NCBI GenBank assembly: GCA_013816595.1
Contig: JACDEB010000004.1
Coordinates: 1 to 59,763 of the forward strand
Reading direction: 5' to 3'
Source of the DNA: Sphingomonas sp.
Lineage (GTDB): Bacteria; Pseudomonadota; Alphaproteobacteria; Sphingomonadales; Sphingomonadaceae
DNA length: 59,763 nt
Below are positions 34,994-45,029 of this stretch, one piece after another. Every line of letters starts with the position of its first letter. Position 1 is the first letter of the stretch. Below the pieces are notes generated by a model, which was not told the origin of the DNA, did not search any database, and saw nothing but the letters and a program-made list of their open reading frames with translations. Made by a program: the position numbers and the translations under genes.

Positions 34994-35725
34994 ATGGATG
35001 AGAAGGTGAATTTCGGCGACGAAATCGTCAGCCCCGAGGAAAAGACCCGCCGCGTCGGCGAAGTCTTCAGCTCGGTCGCGCGCCGTTACGACCTGATGAA
35101 CGACCTCATGTCCGGCGGCCTTCACCGGCTGTGGAAAGACCGCTTCGTCGCCCGGGTCAAGCCGCGCTCGGGCGAGCAGATCCTCGATATGGCCGGCGGC
35201 ACCGGCGACATCGCCTTCAGGATGGCACGGCGCGGAGCGCTGGTGACCGTGTCGGATATCAATGCCGACATGCTTGAAGTGGGCAAGGAGCGCGCCGCGA
35301 GGAAGCAGATCGAGGGGCTCAAATGGTCGGTCCAGAATGCCGAGCGCCTCGGTTTCGCTAATTCCACCTTCGATGCCTACACCATCGTTTTCGGCATCCG
35401 GAACGTGACCGACATCCCGGCCGCCTTGAGCGAAGCGCACCGGGTGCTCAAGCGCGGCGGGCGCTTCTATTGCATGGAATTTTCAACCAGCGACTGGCCC
35501 GGTTTCGCGCAGCTTTATGAAAGATGGTCGTCCAAGGTTATTCCCAAGCTCGGCAAGGCAATCACCGACGATGAAGCAAGCTATCAATATCTGGTCGACA
35601 GCATCCGCCGCTTTCCGCGCCCCCAGGCGTTTGCCCGGATGATCGCCGACGCCGGGTTCGTTCGCTCTAATTCCGAACCCATGCTCGGCGGTCTGGTGAG
35701 CATTTTCAGCGGCTGGAAGATTTGA
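34994..35725 (+). CDS. ubiE: demethylmenaquinone/2-methoxy-6-polyprenyl-benzoquinol methyltransferase
   Basis: A 243-residue SAM-dependent C-methyltransferase of ubiquinone synthesis. VGEVFSSVARRYDLMNDLMS, GGLHRLWKDRF, the SAM motif ILDMAGGTGDIAFRMARRGA, and FTIV-type FGIRNVTDIPAALSEAHRVL with LKRGGRFYCMEFS are diagnostic of UbiE. The start is ATG 34994; the upstream open frame runs through the repeat. Its TGA overlaps the ubiB start codon (TTGA). Confidence 0.96.
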   Translation: MDEKVNFGDEIVSPEEKTRRVGEVFSSVARRYDLMNDLMSGGLHRLWKDRFVARVKPRSGEQILDMAGGTGDIAFRMARRGALVTVSDINADMLEVGKERAARKQIEGLKWSVQNAERLGFANSTFDAYTIVFGIRNVTDIPAALSEAHRVLKRGGRFYCMEFSTSDWPGFAQLYERWSSKVIPKLGKAITDDEASYQYLVDSIRRFPRPQAFARMIADAGFVRSNSEPMLGGLVSIFSGWKI

Positions 35726-37260
35726 CCCGAAGCACAACCCATCTCTGGCGGCTCCTCAAATGGGGCCGGACGCTGGCCCGTCACGGGGCGCTGCAGGGCA
35801 TTGAGAACGATCCCGCGACCCCGCCGCCGGTCCGCCGTCTGGCGCGGATCGCGCGGTTTGGCGCACTGGTCCCCAAGGTGCCAGATTATGCCGCCGCACT
35901 GACCGCGATCGGCCCAGCGGCGATCAAGCTCGGGCAAAGCCTGTCGACCCGGCCCGATTTGGTCGGCGACGAGGCGGCGGCGAACCTGTCCCAATTGCAG
36001 GACAATCTGCCGGCGGCATCCTTTCCGCTCATTCGCCAGACGATCGAAGCGGCGTTCGGAATGCCGCTTGAAAGCCTCTATTCCGAGTTCGACGAAGTGC
36101 CGGTTGGAGCGGCTTCGATCGCCCAGGTCCACCGCGCCCGGACGACCGAAGGGCGCGATGTCGCGGTCAAGGTTCTGCGTCCCGGGATCGAAGCGGAATT
36201 CGCCCGGGCGATCGAGACCTATGAATGGGCCGCGGCACATGTTGAGATTTATGGCGGCGAGGCCGAGCGCCTTCGGCCGCGCCTGGTCGTCGCCCATTTC
36301 AAGCAATGGACGGCGCGCGAACTCGACCTCCAGCGCGAGGCCGCTTCGGCCAGCGAACTCAAGGAGAATATGGTCGCCGAGCCCGGCTATTATATTCCCG
36401 ATATCGACTGGCGGCGAACCGCTCGGCGGGTTCTGACCCTCGAGTGGCTCGATGGGATCAAGCTCAACGACCATGATGCGCTGATCGCCGATGGCCAGGA
36501 CAGGTGCGCGCTCGCTGCGGTCCTGGTCCGCGCTTTCCTGCGCCAGGCGGTGGTCGACGGGTTCTTTCATGCCGATCTTCATCACGGCAATTTGTTCGCT
36601 TTGCCCGACGGGCGCATCGCGGCCATCGATTTCGGGATCATGGGCCGCATCGACCGCCGCGCCCGCCTGTGGCTGGCGGAAATTCTCTACGGCCTGATCA
36701 CCGGCAATTACCTGCGCGTCGCCGAAATCCATTTCGAGGCGCAATATGTCCCCGCGCACCACAATGTCGCCGAGTTCGCGACCGCGCTGCGCGCCGCCGG
36801 TGAGCCCATCCGCGGGCTCCCGGTCAAGGATATTTCGGTCGGACGGATGCTCGACAGCCTGTTTTCCATCACCCGCGATTTCGACATGCCGGTGCAGCCG
36901 CATTTGCTGCTCCTGCAAAAAAGCATGGTGATGAACGAGGGCATTGCGACCGCGCTCAACCCCGACATCAACATGTGGGAAACCGCCGAGCCGTTCCTCA
37001 AGGAATGGATCCGCGGCGAGCTTGGCCCCGAAGCTTATTATGCCGATCGGATTATCGACGTCGTTCGGGCGCTCAAGAAAATTCCGCATCTGATCGACAA
37101 GATCGACGCTTCTTATCCTGAACCTGGCGCAGCCCCGCCCGCCCCGCCGCTGACTGAAGTCGACTTGATCGAAGGCGGTAGTTTCTGGCGCTACGCCGCT
37201 CTTGCGGTGCTTGCGGCCGCGACCGGCGCGGCGCTGACTGCGGCTTTGATGTTGCCTTAG
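35722..37260 (+). CDS. ubiB: UbiB-family atypical kinase for ubiquinone synthesis
   Basis: A 512-residue ABC1/ADCK-type protein. The KxGQ motif is in GPAAIKLGQSLSTRPDLVGD, the Ala-rich loop segment is VPVGAASIAQVHRA, the Lys of the ATP site is in GRDVAVKVLRPG, and the catalytic and Mg loops are FFHADLHHGNLFALPDGRIA and AIDFGIMGRIDRRA. Two C-terminal hydrophobic segments (YAALAVLAAATGAALTAALM) anchor it to the membrane. TTG 35722 overlaps the ubiE stop. It is thought to use ATPase activity to extract or organise hydrophobic Q intermediates. Confidence 0.96.
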   Translation: MTRSTTHLWRLLKWGRTLARHGALQGIENDPATPPPVRRLARIARFGALVPKVPDYAAALTAIGPAAIKLGQSLSTRPDLVGDEAAANLSQLQDNLPAASFPLIRQTIEAAFGMPLESLYSEFDEVPVGAASIAQVHRARTTEGRDVAVKVLRPGIEAEFARAIETYEWAAAHVEIYGGEAERLRPRLVVAHFKQWTARELDLQREAASASELKENMVAEPGYYIPDIDWRRTARRVLTLEWLDGIKLNDHDALIADGQDRCALAAVLVRAFLRQAVVDGFFHADLHHGNLFALPDGRIAAIDFGIMGRIDRRARLWLAEILYGLITGNYLRVAEIHFEAQYVPAHHNVAEFATALRAAGEPIRGLPVKDISVGRMLDSLFSITRDFDMPVQPHLLLLQKSMVMNEGIATALNPDINMWETAEPFLKEWIRGELGPEAYYADRIIDVVRALKKIPHLIDKIDASYPEPGAAPPAPPLTEVDLIEGGSFWRYAALAVLAAATGAALTAALMLP

Positions 37261-37299
37261 GGCGCCCGACTGCGCCATCACTCGGACGAGGAGATTCCC

Positions 37300-38982
37300 A
37301 TGCGCCCCTTCGCCGTTGCACTGTCCTTCGCCTCCCTTGCCAGCCTGATGCCAACCGCCGCTTCGGCAGCCCCGCCGCCTGCGGTTTCGCCAGCGTCTTC
37401 GACGCACGGCCAGCTGACGGCGCTGTTCGCCGAGTGGCGCGCGTTCAATCATCCAGCGATGACCAAAAGCGTACCTGATTACAGCGCCCCGGCAATGACC
37501 GCGAAGGCCGCCGGTCTGGCGGCGTTCAAGCAGCGGCTGGCGGGAATCGACCAAAGTGAATGGACCGCGTCGCAACGCGGCGATACTCGCTTGGTCGAGG
37601 CGGAAATGAACGGCCTCGATTTCTTCCTTCGAGTGCTCAAGCCGTGGGCCCGCGATCCCGGATTTTACCAGACCGTCTTCGCCGAGCGCAGCGATGTCCC
37701 GGCGCATGAAGGACCCTCGGCCGAACCCAATGTCGATCTGTGGAAACTGAGCTGGCCATTGTCCGCCAGCGACGACCGGGCGCTCGCCGCCTCGCTCCGC
37801 GCGGTGCCCGCGACTCTTGCCCAGGCCAAGGTCAACCTCGCGGATAGCCAGGCGCATGACCTGTGGGCTTATGGGGACCGCGCGTTTAACGAACAGGCCG
37901 ACGCGCTCGCCGCGCTGCAAAAGGGCGACCTCAGCCTCAACGACCTCAATGGGCGGCGCAAGGTGTCGCTTGCCGGTGCGAGCCCTGCGCTCAAGACGGC
38001 GGTCGAACAGGCGCGCATGGCGAGCGCCGATTTCGCCAATTGGGTGAAGGCCGAAGCCCCGCGCCGCACCGGCCCGTCGGGTGTCGGCAAGGACAATTAC
38101 AATTGGTACCTCAAAAACGTCCTTCTGAGCCGCTACGATTTCGACCAGCAGACGGTGCTGCTCCAGCGCGAGCTCGATCGATCCTTGGCCAGCTTGCGGC
38201 TTGAGGAAGTGCGCAATCGAGCGGCACCGGCGATTGCCGGGCTGAGCGATCCTGCCGCCTATCGCAAGAACGCATTGGCCCGTCAGGAGCGACTCTATAC
38301 CCTCCTGGTCGACGCCGGGTTCATCACCGACAGGCCCTATTTCCGTTCGGGGCTGTTCGGCCAGCTTGGCGATTACACCGCGCCCGCCGACCGCAATTTC
38401 TTCACCCATGTGACCGCGCTCGACCCGCTCCCTTTGTCGAGCCACCAGTTCCACTGGATCGAGCTTGCCCGCCTGCAGCACGAGCCGCATCCCAGCGCGA
38501 TGCGCGATACTCCGCCGTTGTTCAACATCTACGAAGATCGATCCGAAGGCCTGGCGACGGCGATGGAAGAAATCCTGATGCAGGCCGGCTTGTACGATGA
38601 CGAGCCGCACGGCCGCGAATTGGTGTGGGCAATGCTCGCCAATCGCGCCGCCCGCGGCCTTGCCTCGCTGCGCGTCCAGAACAATGAGATCGGGCTTGCC
38701 GAGGCAGGCAAGTTCCACGCCGGCTGGACCCCGCGCGGCTGGTCCGACGCCAACAGCCGCCTGGTCGGGTTCGAGCAGCTATTGTACCTGCGCCAGCCCG
38801 GCTACGGCCCAAGCTACATCATCGGCAAGCTGGAATTCGATCACCTGCTCGCGCTTGCCAGCCATCGGGCGGAAACCGAGCAACGTCCATATTCATCGCG
38901 CGACACCTTCGCCGCGATCTGGGCATCGGGAATCGTCCCGCCGACGATCATTGCCGACGAATTTCTCGAACCGGCACATTAG
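37300..38982 (+). CDS. secreted DUF885 protein, peptidase-like
   Basis: A 560-residue exported protein with a signal peptide (MRPFAVALSFASLASLMPTA, ASA cleavage). The DUF885 fold is recognised from YNWYLKNVLLSRYDFDQQTV near residue 265 and from the late segments EDRSEGLATAMEEILMQAGL and RELVWAMLANRAARGLASLR. ATG 37300 has GGAG about 8 nt upstream. DUF885 proteins include HExxE-type metallopeptidases. Here the corresponding site (residues near 370-385) reads SSHQFHWIELARLQHE, so zinc binding is uncertain. It stands between ubiB and coaC with no clear link to either pathway. Confidence 0.82.
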   Translation: MRPFAVALSFASLASLMPTAASAAPPPAVSPASSTHGQLTALFAEWRAFNHPAMTKSVPDYSAPAMTAKAAGLAAFKQRLAGIDQSEWTASQRGDTRLVEAEMNGLDFFLRVLKPWARDPGFYQTVFAERSDVPAHEGPSAEPNVDLWKLSWPLSASDDRALAASLRAVPATLAQAKVNLADSQAHDLWAYGDRAFNEQADALAALQKGDLSLNDLNGRRKVSLAGASPALKTAVEQARMASADFANWVKAEAPRRTGPSGVGKDNYNWYLKNVLLSRYDFDQQTVLLQRELDRSLASLRLEEVRNRAAPAIAGLSDPAAYRKNALARQERLYTLLVDAGFITDRPYFRSGLFGQLGDYTAPADRNFFTHVTALDPLPLSSHQFHWIELARLQHEPHPSAMRDTPPLFNIYEDRSEGLATAMEEILMQAGLYDDEPHGRELVWAMLANRAARGLASLRVQNNEIGLAEAGKFHAGWTPRGWSDANSRLVGFEQLLYLRQPGYGPSYIIGKLEFDHLLALASHRAETEQRPYSSRDTFAAIWASGIVPPTIIADEFLEPAH

Positions 38983-39025
38983 GCTGCGCTCGACTTCGAC
39001 CCGCAAGCGCGGCTAATCTGTGACC

Positions 39026-39571
39026 ATGGCCCACATTCTTCTTATCGTCGGCGGCGGGATAGCGGCCTACAAAAGCCTCGAACTCGTTCGTCTGCTCAAA
39101 AAAGCGGGGCACTCGGTCACGCCGGTCCTGACCCACGGCGGCGAGCATTTCGTGACCGCGATGAGCCTCGGAACATTGGCCCAAAGCGCGGTTCACAGTT
39201 CGCTGTGGGATTTGAAAGACGAGGTCGAGATCGGCCATATCCAGCTATCGCGAAGCGCGGATTTCATCCTTGTCTGCCCGGCGACTGCGGACCTGCTGGC
39301 GAAAATGGCGGCCGGGATTTGCGACGATCTCGCCACCACCCTCCTCCTTGCCACCGACAAGCCGGTCGTCGTCGCACCGGCGATGAACGTGCGCATGTGG
39401 CTTCATCCGGCGACCGCCCGCAATGTCCAGCAGCTGGTTGGCGACGGGGTCCAGGTAATCGAGCCTGCCGAGGGCGACATGGCGTGCGGCGAACATGGTC
39501 CCGGCCGGCTGCCCGAGCCGCAGGCAATCATGGACTGGCTGAGCAAAAACGGGCTTCTTGCAGCCAAGTGA
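39026..39571 (+). CDS. coaC: phosphopantothenoylcysteine decarboxylase (CoaC part of CoaBC)
   Basis: A 181-residue FMN flavoprotein. MAHILLIVGGGIAAYKSLEL is the HFCD flavin-binding N-terminus, the catalytic His is in IGHIQLSRSADFILVCPATA, the PAMN motif is VVVAPAMNVRMWLHPATARN, and GEHGPGRLPEP is the substrate-recognition clamp. It decarboxylates 4'-phosphopantothenoylcysteine in CoA synthesis. In most bacteria this is fused to CoaB; here the frame ends in TGA (39569-39571) overlapping the CoaB GTG as GTGA. An in-frame GTG at 39020 is an alternative start. Confidence 0.9.
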   Translation: MAHILLIVGGGIAAYKSLELVRLLKKAGHSVTPVLTHGGEHFVTAMSLGTLAQSAVHSSLWDLKDEVEIGHIQLSRSADFILVCPATADLLAKMAAGICDDLATTLLLATDKPVVVAPAMNVRMWLHPATARNVQQLVGDGVQVIEPAEGDMACGEHGPGRLPEPQAIMDWLSKNGLLAAK

Positions 39572-40215
39572 CGCTCGCCGGCAAACACGTCATCGTCACC
39601 GCCGGCCCGACCCACGAGCCGATCGACCCGGTGCGGGTCATCGCCAACCGCAGCAGCGGCAAGCAGGGCTTCGCGATCGCCGGCGCAGCCGCCAAGTCCG
39701 GTGCGCGCGTGACCCTGATCGCTGGTCCGGTGTGCCTCGACACCCCGCCGGGCGTGACCCGCGTCAATGTCGAAACCGCGCTTCAGATGGACTCCGCAGT
39801 CGAATCCGCACTGCCCGCCGATTGCGCGATCCTGGTCGCCGCGGTCGCCGACTGGCGGGTGGTCCCATCCCCGGCCAAGCTCAAGAAAGCGGACGGTCCT
39901 CCCGACCTTCAGTTCTTGCTCAATCCCGACATCCTCGCCGGCCTTTCCGCCAGCCCGCGGCGACCGCGTCTGCTGATCGGTTTTGCCGCCGAAACCGATA
40001 ATGTTCTAAGCAATGCCGTCGCCAAGCGCGCCGCCAAGGGGTGCGACTGGATCGTCGCCAATGACGTCAGCGGAGGGACGGAAAAAAGCGTCATGGGCGG
40101 CGACCGCAACCGCGTTGCACTGGTCAGCGCGGATGGGGTCGAGGACTGGCCCGAACTGAGCAAGGATGAAGTCGCATTGCGCCTAGTGAAACGGATCGCC
40201 GCGATCTTAGGCTGA
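39568..40215 (+). CDS. coaB: phosphopantothenate-cysteine ligase (CoaB part of CoaBC)
   Basis: A 215-residue ligase making phosphopantothenoylcysteine with CTP. The domain starts at the GTG 39568 (VTLAGKHVIVTAGPTHEPID) and continues PVRVIANRSSGKQGFAIAGA, VAAVADWRVVPSPAKLKK, IGFAAETDN and VANDVSGG, all expected of CoaB. The frame is open further upstream, inside coaC, but homology starts here. The stop overlaps the convergent moeB stop region by 9 nt. Split from coaC by a one-base frame change. Confidence 0.9.
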   Translation: MTLAGKHVIVTAGPTHEPIDPVRVIANRSSGKQGFAIAGAAAKSGARVTLIAGPVCLDTPPGVTRVNVETALQMDSAVESALPADCAILVAAVADWRVVPSPAKLKKADGPPDLQFLLNPDILAGLSASPRRPRLLIGFAAETDNVLSNAVAKRAAKGCDWIVANDVSGGTEKSVMGGDRNRVALVSADGVEDWPELSKDEVALRLVKRIAAILG

Positions 40216-40953
40216 ACCGCAGATCCGGCAGGCGCTGTCGGGCGGAATGGCGATTGTCCGCCACGTCAGTCGCTCGCCATCGAACAGGTGCAATTTACCC
40301 GACTGGTCGTCGCCGATACCGACGATGAAGTTGATCGCGAGCAATGCAGCGAAACCGCCGGCGGTGGCGGTCAGCGCGCCGAGAACCCCAGCTTCCGCGC
40401 AGGTGTCGCAATCCTCGGTATCGAACGCATCGCCGACGAAGCAGCGGTAACAGGGCCGCGCTTGGAACAGCCCGATCTGGCCCTGGAACTGGATTGCAGC
40501 CGCTGAAACGAGCGGGATCGCGAGCCCGACGCAGGCATCGCTGACCGCCAGCCGGGTGGCGAAATTGTCGCTTCCATCGATGACCAGGCCGTGGCCTTCG
40601 AGCAGCGCGGCGGCGTTGGCCGGGTCGATCCGCTCGGCGATCGCACGCACATCCACAAACGGGTTTTGCGCGGCCACGAATGCAGCGGCGAGCGGGGCCT
40701 TTCCCTGCCCGACATCCGCGGTCCGAAACAAGGGTTGGCGGTGGAGGTTCGAAAGCTCGATTAAGTCGTCGTCGATTATTGTCAGCCGGCCGATCCCCGC
40801 TCCTGCAAGCGCCGGGATGACCGCGCAGCCGATGCCGCCAGCGCCGATGACCGCAACCCTTGCCGCTTTGAGCTTGTTCTGGCCGACCCCGCCGACCTGG
40901 GGCAGCACGATGTGCCGGGCGTAGCGGTCGAGTTCGTCGTCGGTGAGGGCCAC
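40207..40953 (-). CDS. moeB: MoeB/ThiF-family adenylyltransferase
   Basis: A 248-residue E1-like enzyme that adenylates the C-terminal Gly-Gly of a sulfur carrier (MoaD or ThiS). MALTDDELDRYARHIVLPQV is the family N-terminus; the ATP site is VAVIGAGGIGCAVIPALAGA, and IDDDLIELSNLHRQPLFRT and GSDNFATRLAVSDAC follow. Structural zinc ligands are CYRCF and the terminal CRICG. No rhodanese domain is present. The ATG (40951-40953) shares one base with the dut stop. MoeB versus ThiF specificity cannot be separated from this sequence alone. Confidence 0.9.
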   Translation of the reverse strand: MALTDDELDRYARHIVLPQVGGVGQNKLKAARVAVIGAGGIGCAVIPALAGAGIGRLTIIDDDLIELSNLHRQPLFRTADVGQGKAPLAAAFVAAQNPFVDVRAIAERIDPANAAALLEGHGLVIDGSDNFATRLAVSDACVGLAIPLVSAAAIQFQGQIGLFQARPCYRCFVGDAFDTEDCDTCAEAGVLGALTATAGGFAALLAINFIVGIGDDQSGKLHLFDGERLTWRTIAIPPDSACRICGSA

Positions 40954-41396
40954 TAGCGCCCTGTGCTCCCGAAACCCCCGGCACCGCGGCTGGTGTCGCC
41001 GAGCGCAGCGACTTCGGCGAAGGTCGCTTTCTGGACCAGCGCCGGGACCAATTGGGCGATGCGCTCGCCGCGAACGATCGCGAACGGCGCGTCGCCGAGG
41101 TTGGCGAGGATCACCTTGACCTCGCCGCGATAATCCTCGTCGATGGTTCCGGGCGTGTTGAGGCAGGTGATGCCGTGGTTGAGCGCGAGGCCCGAGCGCG
41201 GCCGGACCTGTACCTCGAAGCCCGGCGGAATGGCGATTGCGAAGCCGGTAGCGACGGCGTGGCGGGCTCCTGGCGCGAGGGTCACATCCTCGGCGGCGAC
41301 GACATCCATGCCTGCCGCTCCGGCGGTGGCATAAGCCGGCAATGGCAGGCCCTCCCCGTGGGGCAAGCGCTGGATCTCAATCGCGATTGCCGTCAT
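40953..41396 (-). CDS. dut: dUTP diphosphatase
   Basis: A 147-residue trimeric dUTPase that prevents uracil incorporation into DNA. All five motifs are present: [54 protein letters not shown] and the C-terminal arm [11 protein letters not shown]. The ATG overlaps the topA stop as ATGA, and moeB follows with a one-base overlap, so topA-dut-moeB are tightly coupled. Confidence 0.97.
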   Translation of the reverse strand: MTAIAIEIQRLPHGEGLPLPAYATAGAAGMDVVAAEDVTLAPGARHAVATGFAIAIPPGFEVQVRPRSGLALNHGITCLNTPGTIDEDYRGEVKVILANLGDAPFAIVRGERIAQLVPALVQKATFAEVAALGDTSRGAGGFGSTGR

Positions 41397-43891
41397 TTGG
41401 CGGCCGCCTTCTTCGCCGGAGCCTTCTTGGCCGGAGCCTTGCGCCCGCCTTTCTTCTGGGCTGGCGGGCCCTTGGCGGCGCGCTCGTCGATCAGCCGGAT
41501 CGCCTCGGCGAGGCCGACGTCGCCCGGCTCCATGCCCTTGGGCAAGGTCGCATTGGTGCTGCCGTCGGTGACATAGGGGCCGTAACGCCCGGCCATGACC
41601 TTGATCTCGCCGCCGCTTCCCGGATGCGCTCCAAGCACCGCGAGCGGTTCGCGCGCACCGCCGTTACGCGCACCAGCGCTGGCCGCGGCTTCGGCCAGTT
41701 TGACCACCGCGGCGTTCATTCCGGTTTCGAACACGTCGACGGTCGATTTCAGCCGGGCATATTTGCCGTCATGGGCGAGATAGGGTCCGTAACGCCCAAT
41801 CGACGCGACAATCGGAAGGCCGCTTCCGGGGTGAGCGCCAATGGTCCGCGGAAGGCTCAGCAATTGCTCGGCGATTTCGCTGGTCATGCTGTCTTGCGCA
41901 ACGTCCTTGGGGATCGACGCGCGCTTGCCGTCACGCTCGAGATAGGGACCGAAGCGCCCGGTCTTGAGCTCGATGCCGTCGCCCAACTCCGTCGCCGCCG
42001 GCGCCTCGCCGTTGACTCCGCCTGCCTGGCCGAATTGGCGGGTATATTTGCAATCCGGATAGTTGGAGCAGGCGATGAACGCTCCGAACTTGCCCCCGCG
42101 CAGCGCCAGCCGCCCGGTGCCGCATTGCGGACACAGCCGCGGATCGCTGCCGTCTTGCCGGTCCGGGAACAACCACGGCGCCAGGAATTCGTCGAGTTCG
42201 GCGGTAATCGCCGAGGGCTGCTGTTCGATGACCTCGCCGGCCTTGGGCTTGAAATCGCGCCAGAAGGCTTCAAGCAATTTCTGCCAGTCGAGCCGCCCGC
42301 CCGAAACGTCGTCGAGTTCTTCCTCCAGCTCTGCGGTATAATCGAAATTCACATAGCGTTCGAAGAAGCGTTCGAGGAACGCGGTGACCAGCCGCCCGCT
42401 TTCTTCGGGAATGAAGCGGTTCTTGTCGGTGCGGACATAGTCGCGGACTTTCAGCGTCTGCAGGATCGAGGCGTAGGTCGATGGCCGGCCGATCCCCAAT
42501 TCCTCCATCCTTTTGACCAATGAGGCTTCGGAAAAGCGCGGCGGCGGCTGGGTGAAATGCTGGGAGGCCTCGACCCCGGTCTTGGCCGGTGCGTCGCCCT
42601 GGCGCAGTGCGGGCATGCGGCCGCCATCCTCATCGGCCGCGTCGTCGCGGCCTTCGTCATATAGTGCCACGAAGCCGGGGAAGAGCACGACCTGGCCGGT
42701 TGCGCGCAAGGTCGCCCGCCCCGCCCCATCGCTCAGCTCGACCGTCGTCCGCTCCAGCCGCGCCGAAGCCATTTGGCTGGCCAGCGCGCGATTATACACC
42801 AGTTCGTAGAGCCGCGCGCTATCATCGCTGCCTGCCTTTTGGCGGTCGAAATCGGTCGGCCGGATCGCTTCGTGGGCTTCCTGCGCATTCTTGATCTTGC
42901 TGGTATATTGGCGCGGTTTGTCGGGGACGTAGCCGGAATCGTAGCGGTTCGCGATCGCCCGCCGCGCGGCGCTAATCGCTTCGGCGGCCATGTCGACGCC
43001 ATCGGTCCGCATGTAAGTGATCGCCCCGCTCTCATAGAGGCCTTGAGCGACCCGCATCGTATGGCTGGCCGAAAAGCCCAGCTTGCGCGCGGCTTCCTGC
43101 TGCAGGGTCGAGGTGGTGAAGGGCGGTGGCGGGTTCTTGGCAAAGGGCTTGGTTTCGACCGTGGCGACGGTGAAATGCCCCGTTTCGACCGCGGATTTGG
43201 CAGCGTCCGCCTCGGCCTTGGCGTCGATCGTCAGGCGATCGATCTTCTTGCCATCGAACTGAACCAGCCGGGCGGTGAAGGGCTGTCCGTCAGCCTCGAA
43301 AGTCGCTGCGACCTGCCAATATTCCTGCGGCCGGAACAGTTCGATCTCGCGCTCGCGGTCGACGATCAGGCGAAGCGCGACGGATTGCACCCGGCCCGCC
43401 GATTTCGCACCGGGCAGCTTGCGCCACAGGATCGGCGACAGCGTGAACCCGACGAGGTAGTCAAGCGCCCGGCGGGCGCGGTAAGCATCGATCAGATTTA
43501 AATCCAGTTCGCGCGGCTTTTTCATCGCCTCGGTCACGGCGCTGTTGGTGATCGCGTTGAAGGTCACGCGCTGGACCGTGGCCGGGAGCGCCTTTTTCTG
43601 GCGCAGCACCTCCTGCACATGCCAGCTGATCGCTTCCCCTTCGCGGTCGGGGTCGGTGGCGAGGATCAACGTATCGGCGTTCTTGGCCTCGTCGGCGATC
43701 GCCTTCATATGCTTGGCGCGATCGGGCGAGATCTGCCACAGCATATTGAAATCGGCATCGGGATCGACCGAGCCATCCTTCGGCGGCAGGTCGCGGACAT
43801 GACCGAACGATGCCAGCACCCGGTGACCGGGGCCCAGATACTTCTCAATGGTTTTCGCCTTGGCCGGCGATTCGACGACTACTAGTTTCAA
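41393..43891 (-). CDS. topA: DNA topoisomerase I
   Basis: An enzyme of about 832 residues relaxing negative supercoils. The TOPRIM domain begins [20 protein letters not shown] with [20 protein letters not shown]; the active tyrosine lies in [20 protein letters not shown]. One clear zinc ribbon is [28 protein letters not shown], followed by several degenerate repeats (GRYGPYL). The tail is Lys/Ala-rich ([16 protein letters not shown]). I placed the start at TTG 43889-43891, nine nt after GAGGGA; TTG 43900 would add three residues. It heads topA-dut-moeB and follows dprA by 55 nt. Confidence 0.95.
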   Translation of the reverse strand: MKLVVVESPAKAKTIEKYLGPGHRVLASFGHVRDLPPKDGSVDPDADFNMLWQISPDRAKHMKAIADEAKNADTLILATDPDREGEAISWHVQEVLRQKKALPATVQRVTFNAITNSAVTEAMKKPRELDLNLIDAYRARRALDYLVGFTLSPILWRKLPGAKSAGRVQSVALRLIVDREREIELFRPQEYWQVAATFEADGQPFTARLVQFDGKKIDRLTIDAKAEADAAKSAVETGHFTVATVETKPFAKNPPPPFTTSTLQQEAARKLGFSASHTMRVAQGLYESGAITYMRTDGVDMAAEAISAARRAIANRYDSGYVPDKPRQYTSKIKNAQEAHEAIRPTDFDRQKAGSDDSARLYELVYNRALASQMASARLERTTVELSDGAGRATLRATGQVVLFPGFVALYDEGRDDAADEDGGRMPALRQGDAPAKTGVEASQHFTQPPPRFSEASLVKRMEELGIGRPSTYASILQTLKVRDYVRTDKNRFIPEESGRLVTAFLERFFERYVNFDYTAELEEELDDVSGGRLDWQKLLEAFWRDFKPKAGEVIEQQPSAITAELDEFLAPWLFPDRQDGSDPRLCPQCGTGRLALRGGKFGAFIACSNYPDCKYTRQFGQAGGVNGEAPAATELGDGIELKTGRFGPYLERDGKRASIPKDVAQDSMTSEIAEQLLSLPRTIGAHPGSGLPIVASIGRYGPYLAHDGKYARLKSTVDVFETGMNAAVVKLAEAAASAGARNGGAREPLAVLGAHPGSGGEIKVMAGRYGPYVTDGSTNATLPKGMEPGDVGLAEAIRLIDERAAKGPPAQKKGGRKAPAKKAPAKKAAAK

Positions 43892-43946
43892 GCGCTTCAA
43901 TCCCTCACGTATGTACGCGTATGGTGGTCGGCGCGGAATCCGCCCG

Positions 43947-45029
43947 TCAAGCGGTGATGCTAACACGTCCGCCGGCGTGGCGGTCGAGGCGGCCGGCCAG
44001 ATCGAGTTCGAGCAGCACCAGCTGAACCTCCGCCGGCGATGCGCCCGACAGGCGCACCAGTTCGTCGACCGCGACCGCGACCGGCCCGAGCAAGCTTTCG
44101 ATGGTCGAGCGATGGTCCTCCACCACATCATCGGCGGGGAGCGAAATGAAGGCTTCGGGCGGCTCGGCGACGTGGCCGATAACGGACGGCCGCAGCACTT
44201 CGACCACGTCCGCGGCATTTTGCACCAAGGTTGCGCCGTCACGGATCAGCTGGTTGCAGCCCTGGGCGCGCGGATCGAGCGGCGAGCCGGGGACCGCCAT
44301 CACTTCGCGTCCGGCCTCCGCCGCGAGCCGGGCGGTGATCAACGAGCCCGAGCGCGGTGCTGCCTCGACCACCACCGTCCCGGCGGCGAGTCCGGCGATG
44401 ATCCGGTTGCGATAGGGGAAATGGCGGCCGCGCGGCTCGGTCCCTGGCGGCATTTCGGCGATCAGCAGCCCGCGCTCAGCGATCGCCTTCTGGCGCTCGG
44501 CATTTTCGGGCGGATAAGCGACATCGATTCCACCCGCGATGACCCCGATCGTCCCGTTGTCGAGCGATCCGTCATGGGCCGCGCTGTCGATCCCGCGAGC
44601 GAGGCCCGACACCACCACCAGCCCCTCGCCGCCAAGGTCATGGGCAAGCCCGCGGGCGAAGCGGCACGCCGCTGCCGAGGCGTTGCGGGCGCCGACCATC
44701 GCCACCGCCGGCCGGTCGAGCAGCGCCACATCGCCCTTGACCATGATCAGCGGCGGCGCATCCTCCATCGCCGCGAGCAGCCGCGGATAGAGGCCCTGGC
44801 CGATGGTCAGATAGCGCGCGCCGAGTTTCTCGACCCAAGCCATTTCCCGCCGTGCATCGTCGGCGCTGGCGATGCGCGGGGACTTGCCGCTGCCGCACCG
44901 GGCAAGATCGGGAAGCGCGTCGAGCGCCGCGCCAGCGCTTCCGAAGCGCTGGACCAGCTGGCGGAACGTAACTGGGCCAATGCCCGAAGTGCGCACCAGC
45001 CGAAGCCGGTCGATGAGGTCGTCGGTCAA
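43947..45029 (-). CDS. dprA: DNA-processing protein DprA
   Basis: A 360-residue protein that loads RecA on incoming single-stranded DNA in transformation. The Rossmann core shows VAMVGARNASAAACRFARGL, VVSGLARGIDSAAHDGSL, FPYRNRIIAGLAAGTVVVEA and SGSLITARLAAEAGREVMAV, with an N-terminal SAM-like domain (LRLVRTSGIGPVTFRQLVQR) and a C-terminal winged-helix segment. The ATG overlaps the plsY stop as ATGA. An intact dprA beside a frameshifted comM elsewhere in the window is notable. Confidence 0.95.
   Translation of the reverse strand: MTDDLIDRLRLVRTSGIGPVTFRQLVQRFGSAGAALDALPDLARCGSGKSPRIASADDARREMAWVEKLGARYLTIGQGLYPRLLAAMEDAPPLIMVKGDVALLDRPAVAMVGARNASAAACRFARGLAHDLGGEGLVVVSGLARGIDSAAHDGSLDNGTIGVIAGGIDVAYPPENAERQKAIAERGLLIAEMPPGTEPRGRHFPYRNRIIAGLAAGTVVVEAAPRSGSLITARLAAEAGREVMAVPGSPLDPRAQGCNQLIRDGATLVQNAADVVEVLRPSVIGHVAEPPEAFISLPADDVVEDHRSTIESLLGPVAVAVDELVRLSGASPAEVQLVLLELDLAGRLDRHAGGRVSITA

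Noticed and set aside
35584-38718. An open frame of more than 1000 codons antisense to ubiB and the DUF885 gene
   Set aside because: Same cause: third-position GC bias removes stops on the opposite strand. The composition is not protein-like and it contradicts conserved plus-strand genes.
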